This document shows, piece by piece, positions 1 to 5,446 of a stretch of DNA of 5,492 nucleotides. Under the pieces are notes generated by a model that searched no databases, had not been told where the DNA came from, and saw nothing but the letters and a program-made list of their open reading frames with translations. Position numbers and translations under genes: made by a program. Every line of letters begins with the position of its first letter. Positions within the stretch are counted from its first letter, which is position 1. This DNA comes from JBCBZH01 sp039815415 (GTDB lineage: Bacteria; Bacteroidota; Rhodothermia; Rhodothermales; Rubricoccaceae), in contig JBCBZH010000282.1 in assembly GCA_039815415.1 (NCBI GenBank), positions 1-5,492 on the forward strand. The letters run 5' to 3'.

Positions 1-1360
1 CGGTCTCCTGCGACGACGCTTCCGAGTAGACGCGCAGCACCGGTTCGGTACCTGAGGGGCGGAAGAGGAGCCAGCCGTTGTCCGTGCGGAACTTGAATCC
101 GTCCAGCGTCTCGGTCTTCGTGACCGCCGAGCCGTTGACCTCCGCCAGCCCGTCGGCCTCGAGCTGCTGGAGGACCTCCTGCTTGCGCGCCTCGGTGGTG
201 TGAAGGTCCGTACGGCTCTGGTAGTGTGGCCCGAACTCGTCCATCAGCTCACGGACGAGCCCCGAGAGCGAACGCTCCCGCGTGACCATCATCTCCACGA
301 CGGTCATGCCGATGAACAGGCCATCGCGCTCCGGGATGTGCGTCAGAACCGCCATGCCGCCGGACTCTTCGCCGCCCACCAGCACGTCGCCATCCACCAT
401 CTTGGGCCCGATGTACTTGAAGCCGATGGGCGTTGTGACGACCTCCAGCCCGTAGGACTCGCCCATCCGGTCGAGCATGTCGGTGGTCGAGAACGTCTTG
501 ACGATCTTGCCTTTGAGGCCTTTCTCCGTGTGGAGGTACTTGACCAGCAGCGCGAGGATCTTGTGGGAGTCCACGAAGACGCCCTCCTCGTCCACCAGCC
601 CGATGCGGTCGGCGTCGCCGTCGGTCGCCAGCCCGATAGCGCAGTGCTCATCGACGACGGCCTTGAGGAGGCCACCGAGGTTCTTCTCGATGGGCTCGGG
701 GGCCTGACCGTGCATGCCTGGGTTCAGCTCATGGCCCAGCTCGGTCACGCGCGGACGCCCGAGCAACTCCGTGACCACGCCCTGTCCGGCGCCGTACATG
801 GCGTCGTAGGCGACACGGGTTCCGGCCTCCTTGATGGCGTCCACGTCGAGCTGGCGCTTCAGGAGATCGACGTAGTCGGCCTGAAGGTCAAAGGTCTCGA
901 TCTGGCCGTTTGCCACGAGCGCGTCGTAGCTCTGAATCTCCAGCTCGCCCGACACCTTCGGAAGCTCAGCCTCCACGGCATCGATCATGTCTGGCGTGGC
1001 CGGGCCGCCGAAGTGCGCCTTGATCTTGAAGCCGTTGTACTGTGGCGGGTTGTGGCTGGCTGTAATGACGATGCCTGCAGTATGGCCTCCTTCGCGCGTC
1101 GCCCAGCTCACGGCGGGGGTCGTCGTGAAGCCGTCCGCCATGCGAACGGATACGCCAGACGACGCCAGCACAGCCGCGACGTGCTGTGTGAATGCCACTC
1201 CCTGAAACCGTGTGTCATGGCCGATGACGACAGACGGTGCCTCTGACTGCCCCTTCAGCCAAGCTGCGGTGGCGCGAGAGACCGTCGTCAGATTGTCGAA
1301 GGTGTAGTCGTCAGCGATAACGGCACGCCAGCCATCGGTGCCAAACTTGATCGCGCTCAT
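1..1360 (-). CDS. Alpha-D-phosphohexomutase (phosphoglucomutase/phosphomannomutase family), C-terminus cut by window edge
   Basis: This cytoplasmic enzyme family moves a phosphate between C1 and C6 of a hexose phosphate through a phosphoserine intermediate, feeding glycogen, nucleotide-sugar and cell-wall synthesis. The frame is open from the ATG at 1358-1360 to the left edge, 453 codons without a stop. All four signature loops are present in order: FGTDGWR at residues 6-12; the catalytic serine loop TASHNP with Ser102; the Mg2+ loop DGDADR at 247-252 (Asp247, 249, 251); the sugar-binding loop GEESGG at 330-335; and the phosphate-binding loop RPSGTEP at 434-440. By family length probably only about 10-25 residues are missing. 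GEESGG, rather than GEMSGH (PMM/PGM) or a GlmM-type loop, together with the GTDGWRAVIADDYTF opening, recalls the poorly characterised PGM-like subgroup, so glucose versus mannose preference cannot be set. The start has no Shine-Dalgarno but a CTCTCC tract 10 nt upstream. It lies 146 bp downstream of ettA on the same strand. Confidence 0.95.
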   Translation of the reverse strand, partial: MSAIKFGTDGWRAVIADDYTFDNLTTVSRATAAWLKGQSEAPSVVIGHDTRFQGVAFTQHVAAVLASSGVSVRMADGFTTTPAVSWATREGGHTAGIVITASHNPPQYNGFKIKAHFGGPATPDMIDAVEAELPKVSGELEIQSYDALVANGQIETFDLQADYVDLLKRQLDVDAIKEAGTRVAYDAMYGAGQGVVTELLGRPRVTELGHELNPGMHGQAPEPIEKNLGGLLKAVVDEHCAIGLATDGDADRIGLVDEEGVFVDSHKILALLVKYLHTEKGLKGKIVKTFSTTDMLDRMGESYGLEVVTTPIGFKYIGPKMVDGDVLVGGEESGGMAVLTHIPERDGLFIGMTVVEMMVTRERSLSGLVRELMDEFGPHYQSRTDLHTTEARKQEVLQQLEADGLAEVNGSAVTKTETLDGFKFRTDNGWLLFRPSGTEPVLRVYSEASSQET

Positions 1361-1506
1361 TCAGGGAAGGGGAGAGACGGGCAGGAAGCTACGGGCGGCA
1401 GTCGGGCCGCGTGGGAGAGAAAGTGGGGGGTGGACCTGCCGAGGTTGTGTCAGCGGTGTCCTTGCAGGAGTAGACCCCCGGTTCGGCGTCGTCTAACCTG
1501 GGCGGG
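1361..1506. other. Noncoding gap between ettA and the phosphohexomutase gene
   Basis: This 146-bp gap should hold the 3' end of the ettA transcript and the leader of the phosphohexomutase gene, both on the minus strand. I see no convincing -35/-10 pair and no intrinsic terminator with a T tract. Two weak inverted repeats are present: GCGGC/GCCGC at 1395-1399 and 1406-1410 (6-nt loop), and CCTGC/GCAGG at 1435-1439 and 1464-1468. Either could form by chance in DNA this rich in GC. The absence of a terminator leaves read-through from ettA into the mutase possible. Confidence 0.6.
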
Positions 1507-3186
1507 CTACGCGCGCGTCAGTTTCCGGTGCGGGCCGGTGGGTTCTGCATCCTGGATGCCAAGACGGTCGCGGCGGTCGTCCTCATACTCAGAGTAGGGG
1601 CCGGGGTAGAAGAAGACCTGCCCGTCGCCCTCAAACGCCAGGGTGTGTGTGGCGACACGGTCGAGGAACCAGCGGTCGTGCGAGATGACGACGGCACAGC
1701 CGCCAAACGCGAGGAGGGCTTCCTCCAGCGCGCGAAGGGTGTTTACGTCCAGGTCGTTGGTCGGCTCGTCGAGCAGCAGGACGTTCGCGCCCTCCTTGAG
1801 CGTGACCGCCAGCTGGAGGCGGCCGCGTTCTCCGCCAGAGAGCGTGCCCACCTTCTTCTGTTGGTCCTGCCCGCCGAAGTTGAACCGCCCCACATAGGCG
1901 CGGCTGTTCACCTCGCGGGTCCCAAGCTGGATGAAGTCTGATCCGCCCGATATGGTCTCCCAGACCGTCTTGTTGGGATCCAGGTCACGGTCCTGATTGA
2001 CGTAGCCGATCTGGACGGTGTCGCCCACGCGGAACGTCCCGGCATCGGGCTGCTCCTGGCCGGTAATCATGCGGAAGAGCGTCGTCTTACCGGCTCCATT
2101 CGGCCCCACCACGCCTACGATGCCGCCGGGGGGGAGCGAGAACGTGAGGTCCTCCACGAGTTGGCGATCGCCGTAGCCCTTCGCGACGTGCTCCGCCTGC
2201 ACCACCACGTTGCCAAGGCGCGGGCCGGGGGGGATGTAGATCTCCAGCTCCTCGCGGCGCTCCTCCGGGAGCCCGGCTTGCAGCTCCTCGTAGCGGGCGA
2301 GACGGGCTTTGCTTTTGGTGCGGCGGCCCTTTGCGTTCTGGCGGACCCACTCCAGCTCTTGCTGGATGGTCTTGCGACGCTTGTCGCGCTGATTCTTCTC
2401 CTGGGCGAGGCGGGCCTCCTTCTGCTCAAGCCAGCTCGTGTAGTTGCCTTCGTACGGGATGCCCTTGCCGCGGTCCAACTCGAGGATCCATCCCGCCACG
2501 TTGTCGAGGAAGTAGCGGTCGTGCGTGACGGCAATGATGGTGCCCGGGTAGCTGGCGAGGTGCTGCTCGAGCCATGCCACGGAGGCGGCGTCGAGGTGGT
2601 TCGTAGGCTCGTCGAGTAGGAGGACATCAGGAGCCTGGAGAAGGAGCCGCACCAGCGCGACGCGGCGCTTCTCTCCTCCGGAGAGCACGCCCACCTTCGC
2701 ATCGGAGGGCGGGCAGTGGAGGGCGTCCATCGCCTGCTGGAGGCGGGCGTCCACGTCCCAGGCGCCGAGGCGGTCGATGGCCTCTTGCACCTTGGCCTGC
2801 TCGGCGATCAGCGCGTCGAAGTCCGCGTCAGGCTCTGCAAAGGCGTTCGAGATCTCCTCGTAGCGCTTCACCAGCCCGACAGCCTCGGCCATTCCCTCCT
2901 CTACCACCTCTTTGACGGTCCTGTCATCGCCGCCGAGGTCAGGTTCCTGTTCCAGCAACCCAAATGTGAGACCCGGCTGAGACTGGATCTCGCCATCATG
3001 GGCTTTGTCCACGCCCGCGATGATGCGCAGCAGGGTGGACTTTCCTGCTCCGTTCAGACCGAGGACGCCAATCTTGGCGCCGTAGTAGAACGAGAGGTAA
3101 ATGCTATCGAGGATCTTCTTGCCAGCCGGCAGGGTCTTGCCGACGCCGAGCATGGAGAAGATGATTTTGGGAGCGTCCGAGGCCAT
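1507..3186 (-). CDS. ettA: Energy-dependent translational throttle protein EttA (ABC-F ATPase)
   Basis: EttA is a soluble ABC-F protein that binds the ribosomal E site and couples the first elongation step to the ATP/ADP ratio. The 559-residue product is close to the 555 residues of E. coli EttA. It has two nucleotide-binding domains. NBD1 has Walker A GLNGAGKST (43-51), signature LSGGE (168-172), Walker B LLLDEPTNHLD (189-199) and switch His222. NBD2 has Walker A GPNGAGKTT (361-369), signature LSGGE (449-453), Walker B LLLDEPTNDLD (470-480) and His503. The charged linker at about 250-320, with LEWVRQ, KGRRTKSKARLARYEEL and IPPGPRLG, matches the EttA interdomain linker and separates it from Uup and other ABC-F types. 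The arm region lies at about 90-145. The frame is open to an ATG at 3273, but residues before MASDAPKIIFSM are low-complexity, are not found in EttA, and run into the intergenic repeat. The ATG at 3184-3186 is therefore preferred; it has CTCTCC 10 nt upstream. All catalytic residues appear intact. Confidence 0.97.
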   Translation of the reverse strand: MASDAPKIIFSMLGVGKTLPAGKKILDSIYLSFYYGAKIGVLGLNGAGKSTLLRIIAGVDKAHDGEIQSQPGLTFGLLEQEPDLGGDDRTVKEVVEEGMAEAVGLVKRYEEISNAFAEPDADFDALIAEQAKVQEAIDRLGAWDVDARLQQAMDALHCPPSDAKVGVLSGGEKRRVALVRLLLQAPDVLLLDEPTNHLDAASVAWLEQHLASYPGTIIAVTHDRYFLDNVAGWILELDRGKGIPYEGNYTSWLEQKEARLAQEKNQRDKRRKTIQQELEWVRQNAKGRRTKSKARLARYEELQAGLPEERREELEIYIPPGPRLGNVVVQAEHVAKGYGDRQLVEDLTFSLPPGGIVGVVGPNGAGKTTLFRMITGQEQPDAGTFRVGDTVQIGYVNQDRDLDPNKTVWETISGGSDFIQLGTREVNSRAYVGRFNFGGQDQQKKVGTLSGGERGRLQLAVTLKEGANVLLLDEPTNDLDVNTLRALEEALLAFGGCAVVISHDRWFLDRVATHTLAFEGDGQVFFYPGPYSEYEDDRRDRLGIQDAEPTGPHRKLTRA

Positions 3187-3414
3187 TCTAGAGAGCGGAG
3201 AGTCGTTCGGGAAGCTACCCGGCCTGGATCTGCGCGTCCGTGGAGAGGGGGTGGGGAAGACGTGCAGCGCCAACTCGAGCGGAGAACGTCAAGTGGATCA
3301 GGTCGTCGTGACGGGCGTCTCGAGCTGGAGGTGAGAACAGGCGAGTAGCGAAGCGCCAGCTCGAGGCCGAGCACAACGCGCTGGCGAAGCCCGCTGGAAC
3401 GAGGCCGCACGTGC
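3187..3414. other. Noncoding gap between the TerB-like gene and ettA, carrying repeats
   Basis: This 228-bp gap follows the stop of the TerB-like gene and should hold the ettA promoter on the minus strand. A TTGACG hexamer, a good -35 match, occurs on the minus strand at 3292-3287, but no -10-like hexamer lies 15-19 nt downstream, so no promoter is claimed. No hairpin here is followed by a T tract. The main content is a cluster of inverted CGCCAGCTCGAG-like repeats at 3267-3386, described separately. Confidence 0.6.
3267..3386. repeat. Cluster of inverted CGCCAGCTCGAG-like repeats upstream of ettA
   Basis: Segments seen on the plus strand are GCGCCAACTCGAG (3267-3279), the inverted copy CTCGAGCTGG (3319-3328), GCGCCAGCTCGAGG (3353-3366), and a partial inverted arm GCTGGCG (3380-3386). 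The copies at 3319-3328 and 3356-3365 are perfect 10-bp inverted repeats. The copies at 3270-3279 and 3319-3328 pair over 10 positions with one G-U. The arm at 3380-3386 pairs over 7 bp with 3354-3360. Alternating orientation resembles clustered REP/BIME-type elements. A leader RNA with competing hairpins is another reading. The CTCGAG core is palindromic, so part of the pairing is automatic. Confidence 0.6.
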
Positions 3415-3822
3415 CTACGCCGCTCCGGCCACCGTGCCCATGTCCTCGGCTTCCACGACGAGCTGGTGAAGGCGCCGCGCCCAGTCCAGGGCATGCTCCC
3501 AGACACCGGCGTCGAGGCCGAGGCGCGCACCGATCTGTCGGATGGCCTCGGCCTCGGCTGGGTGGAGCGTGCCGTCGGCGTAGCCCACAAGGAGCAGGTC
3601 CAGAATCACCACCACGCGGGAGCGCTCCGACATGAACACAGACTGCAGATCGTCAATCGCGACAGCCGCCTCTGCCGTTTCGGGCTCGAATCCGGCTTCG
3701 CTGTAGAGCCGGTCTAGCCGTTCCACTTCCTGAATCGCCAGCCGGTGATCCGCGTCGATCACTTGGCGGGCGAGGATCAGAAACGCCTCGCGCTGGGCAT
3801 GGGAGAGCTCGTGAAGGAACAT
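3415..3822 (-). CDS. Small TerB-like helical protein
   Basis: The 135-residue product looks all-alpha and soluble, with no signal peptide or membrane segment. Its pattern resembles TerB/DjlA-N-type domains, which have two related helical halves each carrying an acidic motif: AxQVIDADHRLAIQEVERL around residues 18-36 (Asp23, Asp25, Glu32) and LLVGYADGTLHPAEAEAI around 77-94 (Asp83, Glu90). In TerB such acidic residues can bind metal. The C-terminal stretch LGLDAGVWEHALDW fits the last helix. TerB domains occur in tellurite-resistance and membrane-stress systems, but no terC, terD or other ter gene is nearby, so a role in tellurite resistance should not be assumed. The frame extends upstream to an ATG at 3915, but the extra 31 residues are cysteine- and proline-rich and unlike the rest. 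The ATG at 3820-3822 starts the conserved-looking FLHELSHAQREAFL helix. No Shine-Dalgarno is visible. The gene is divergent from the MscS-family gene. The family call is from motif resemblance only. Confidence 0.75.
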   Translation of the reverse strand: MFLHELSHAQREAFLILARQVIDADHRLAIQEVERLDRLYSEAGFEPETAEAAVAIDDLQSVFMSERSRVVVILDLLLVGYADGTLHPAEAEAIRQIGARLGLDAGVWEHALDWARRLHQLVVEAEDMGTVAGAA

Positions 3823-4032
3823 GGGTACTGAGCGTGTGGCAGGAGGCGTTCGCTTGTAAACCGTACGTGGCTCGCAGGTACGATGACAGGGCAGCGGCGT
3901 TTCGCAGAAACACAAGGGTAATACGGTACCCCAGCTCGAAACCTGCCACGATGTTCAAGGAAGACGCGGAACTGGTATCGGCTCATAATCTGTTCATATC
4001 GCCATTCACTGCGATCCCATCTCGCCTCCTGT
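3823..4032. promoter_or_regulatory. Divergent promoter region between the TerB-like and MscS-family genes
   Basis: This 210-bp noncoding stretch separates two divergent start codons and must supply promoters in both directions. On the plus strand a -10-like CATAAT lies at 3984-3989 (5 of 6 matches to TATAAT), which would give a leader of about 35-40 nt to the ATG at 4033; no good -35 lies 15-19 nt before it. On the minus strand I see no convincing promoter. Three GTAC sites (3863-3866, 3878-3881, 3926-3929) lie near the TerB-like side. ACCGTA at 3860-3865 is an inverted repeat of TACGGT at 3922-3927. A partial copy of the intergenic repeat, CCAGCTCGA, lies at 3931-3939. Confidence 0.45.
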
Positions 4033-5073
4033 ATGCAGCTCGCCGACTCGGCTTCCGTAGCTCTCTCCGATACTGCTCAAGCCGCCCTGGACTCGGTGCA
4101 GGCAGTTCTCCCAGATTCAGTTGCCAACATGGCGGAGGATTCGCTCGCGGCACCTGTTCCTGTGGCAGAGACAGCATCTGGGCTGATTGTGAAACTGCAG
4201 GGATGGGTTGAGCACGCAATTCTGCTGTTGCCAAACATCGTTGTTGCATTCCTCGTCGTGGTTGTGTTCGCGATGCTGGCGCGGTTGGCCAGGCGTGTAG
4301 TGCAAAGTGTCCTAAGCCGCCTGACGACACGAGCGCCTCAGGCAGGCAACGTGACGAACCTGCTCGGAACGCTTGCCTACATCGTCGTTCTGGCGGCAGG
4401 GACATTCATTGCACTGAAGTTTTTGAGGCTGGATGGGTTGGTGACAACGCTCCTTGCCGGTGCTGGAGTTGTCGGGCTGGCGTTGGGCTTTGCCTTCCAG
4501 GACATTGCCTCCAACTTCATCTCGGGCGTCCTGATGGCCGTCAATCCGATCTTCCTCGTCGGGGAGATCATCGAGACAAACGGTCACATGGGGTCTGTCC
4601 GAGAGATTTCGTTGCGGACAACGGTGATCGACACCTTTGATGGGCGGAAGGTGGCTCTCCCCAATGCCAAGGTGTTCGGAGAACCGTTGGTCAATTACTC
4701 AGCGCGCCGGGAACGTCGCATAGATCTGGCGTGCGGCGTCGGCTATGGGGACGATCTAGGGAATGCCCAAAAGGTGGCCGTAGAGGCTGTCAAGTCTCTC
4801 GATATGCTGAAGAAGGGCCGTCCGGTGACTCTCTTCTACACCGAGTTTGGCGACTCCTCCATCAACTTCGTCGTCAGCTTCTGGGTCGACTTCAGCAAGC
4901 AGGTGGACTTCCTGGAAGCGCAGAGTGAGGCCATCAAGGCCATCAAGCAGGCGTTCGACGAGAAGGGTGTCACCATCCCGTTCCCGATCCGCACGCTCGA
5001 CTTCGATCCCAACGGGGGTGTGGAACTCAGCAAGATGCTGGGGAGCCTCGGAGCGTCGGGCAACGGCGCGTAG
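4033..5073 (+). CDS. MscS-family small-conductance mechanosensitive channel
   Basis: The product is an inner-membrane channel that opens under membrane tension to release solutes during hypo-osmotic shock. The 346 residues hold TM1 (about 62-83), TM2 (about 107-128) and the pore-lining TM3 with its kink (about 135-170), where GAGVVGLALGFAFQD and NFISGVLM carry the small-residue packing of MscS TM3. Next comes the beta domain (about 175-222), with GEIIETNGHMGSVREI and VALPNAKVFGEPLVNYS matching the family's GxxG and PN motifs. The alpha/beta vestibule domain follows and ends near IPFPIRTLDF (about 315-324). Only three TM segments are seen, as in E. coli MscS (286 residues); the extra length is mainly an acidic N-terminal segment of about 50 residues, predicted periplasmic, with Asp-Ser pairs every 7-8 residues. 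ATG 4033 is the first in-frame ATG; ATG 4129 (Met33) is an alternative that would remove half of that segment. There is no Shine-Dalgarno; CTCGCCTCCTGT precedes the start. The 5' part has noticeably fewer G/C-ending codons than ettA. Confidence 0.95.
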   Translation: MQLADSASVALSDTAQAALDSVQAVLPDSVANMAEDSLAAPVPVAETASGLIVKLQGWVEHAILLLPNIVVAFLVVVVFAMLARLARRVVQSVLSRLTTRAPQAGNVTNLLGTLAYIVVLAAGTFIALKFLRLDGLVTTLLAGAGVVGLALGFAFQDIASNFISGVLMAVNPIFLVGEIIETNGHMGSVREISLRTTVIDTFDGRKVALPNAKVFGEPLVNYSARRERRIDLACGVGYGDDLGNAQKVAVEAVKSLDMLKKGRPVTLFYTEFGDSSINFVVSFWVDFSKQVDFLEAQSEAIKAIKQAFDEKGVTIPFPIRTLDFDPNGGVELSKMLGSLGASGNGA

Positions 5074-5097
5074 TGCGCGTCGCCAGCTCGAGGGCGC
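5074..5097. other. Short convergent gap between the MscS-family gene and the 86-residue gene
   Basis: Only 24 bp separate the two convergent stop codons. Around the mscS-like stop, GGCG (5065-5068) plus CG can pair with CGTCGCC (5078-5084) as a 6-bp stem with one bulged T. No T tract follows on either strand, so an intrinsic bidirectional terminator is not supported. A copy of the dispersed repeat occupies most of the gap. Confidence 0.5.
5081..5093 (+). repeat. Dispersed copy of the intergenic CGCCAGCTCGAGG element
   Basis: These 13 bases are identical to 3354-3366 in the TerB-like/ettA gap, about 1.7 kb away. They fall in the noncoding gap between two convergent stop codons. Two exact 13-mers in the roughly 740 noncoding bases of this window suggest a repeat family rather than chance. 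A single 13-mer match in GC-rich DNA is still modest evidence. Confidence 0.5.
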
Positions 5098-5358
5098 CTA
5101 GTTCCAAGGCAGCTCCACCATCACGTCTTCGTGGAGGGCGGCGCGCACGTAGTCGATCAGCGCCGCACGGCCCGGACCATAGCGGAACACGCGCTCGGCG
5201 TCGGTCTTCATGCGGACGCGGCACACGGGCAGGCCCGGGATCACCACCACGCCGTCTACAAGCGCTCGGCCAGAGTCTTCCTCGCAGGTCGTGATCTTGA
5301 CGAACTGCGGCGTGGGGTCGGAGAACCCGAACTCGACGAAATCGCGGGGCGGTTGCAT
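5098..5358 (-). CDS. Hypothetical protein of 86 residues
   Basis: I do not recognise a family. The small, probably cytoplasmic product has no signal peptide or membrane segment. Residues 7-24 (FVEFGFSD..PQFVKITT) and 33-50 (LVDGVVVIPGLPVCRVRM) look like beta strands. They are followed by a likely helix at 61-77 (GPGRAALIDYVRAALHE) and a final strand MVELPW at 80-85. There are two cysteines, Cys25 and Cys46, too far apart for a CXXC site. That this is a real gene is supported by almost uniform G/C-ending codons, a balanced residue composition and an upstream promoter-like AT-rich island. Antisense frames over the same bases give Arg/Ala/His-rich nonsense. It is convergent with the MscS-family gene, 24 bp apart. 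The ATG at 5356-5358 is the first plausible start; CCCCTCCAGCC precedes it and no Shine-Dalgarno is properly placed. Confidence 0.75.
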   Translation of the reverse strand: MQPPRDFVEFGFSDPTPQFVKITTCEEDSGRALVDGVVVIPGLPVCRVRMKTDAERVFRYGPGRAALIDYVRAALHEDVMVELPWN

Positions 5359-5362
5359 GGCT

Positions 5363-5380
5363 GGAGGGGCAGTGCCCTCC
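5363..5380 (-). promoter_or_regulatory. Leader hairpin just upstream of the 86-residue gene
   Basis: On the minus strand, GGAGGG (5380-5375) can pair with CCCTCC (5368-5363) across a 6-nt interval, a 6-bp G/C-rich stem ending 4 nt before the ATG. The GGAGG is the only Shine-Dalgarno-like run before any gene here, but it lies about 16 nt from the start and would be sequestered in the stem. It may be a translation-control hairpin or simply a chance palindrome. Confidence 0.3.
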
Positions 5381-5418
5381 GGGTATCGGCCACGCTCCTA
5401 GGTTCATAACCGGTGTCG

Positions 5419-5446
5419 CATATAAAAACAAATATTATTTTCGCAA
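5419..5446 (-). promoter_or_regulatory. Candidate promoter for the 86-residue gene
   Basis: On the minus strand TTGCGA (5446-5441) and TATATG (5424-5419) are separated by 16 nt, resembling -35 and -10 boxes. Transcription would start near 5412 and give a leader of about 50 nt to the ATG at 5358. The element sits in the most AT-rich stretch of the window (about 5419-5457). The same stretch also contains AATATTTG, one mismatch from the Bacteroidetes -7 consensus TAnnTTTG, but without a TTG at the right distance. The island could also serve a plus-strand gene lying to the right. Confidence 0.4.

Noticed and set aside
200..1246. Long open frame on the plus strand across the phosphohexomutase gene
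   Set aside because: It is antisense to a gene with all catalytic motifs intact. Its translation is His/Arg/Val-rich without recognisable motifs, as expected of the complement of GC-biased codons.
3187..3273. N-terminal extension of EttA to an ATG at 3273
   Set aside because: The added 29 residues are Pro/Arg/Ser-rich, are absent from EttA family proteins, and overlap the intergenic repeat. The start at 3186 gives the family's normal length.
2716..3348. Plus-strand open frame antisense to the N-terminal half of ettA, reaching into the gap
   Set aside because: It lies wholly opposite the ATPase domain and the repeats, has no family resemblance, and is explained by third-position GC bias of ettA.
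3319..3365. Intrinsic terminator formed by the 10-bp inverted repeat
   Set aside because: The loop is 27 nt and no T tract follows on either strand, so it is listed as a repeat rather than a terminator.
3823..3915. N-terminal extension of the TerB-like protein to an ATG at 3915
   Set aside because: The 31 added residues are Cys/Pro/Thr-rich with no helical pattern and would consume much of the divergent promoter region.
3834..4211. Plus-strand frame overlapping the divergent region and the 5' end of the MscS-family gene
   Set aside because: It is out of frame with the channel gene, and its composition (many Cys, Arg, Ser) is unlike that of a real protein.
5027..5431. Minus-strand frame of 134 residues overlapping the 86-residue gene
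   Set aside because: It is Arg/Pro-rich, overlaps the 3' end of the MscS-family gene, and competes with the better-composed 86-residue frame.
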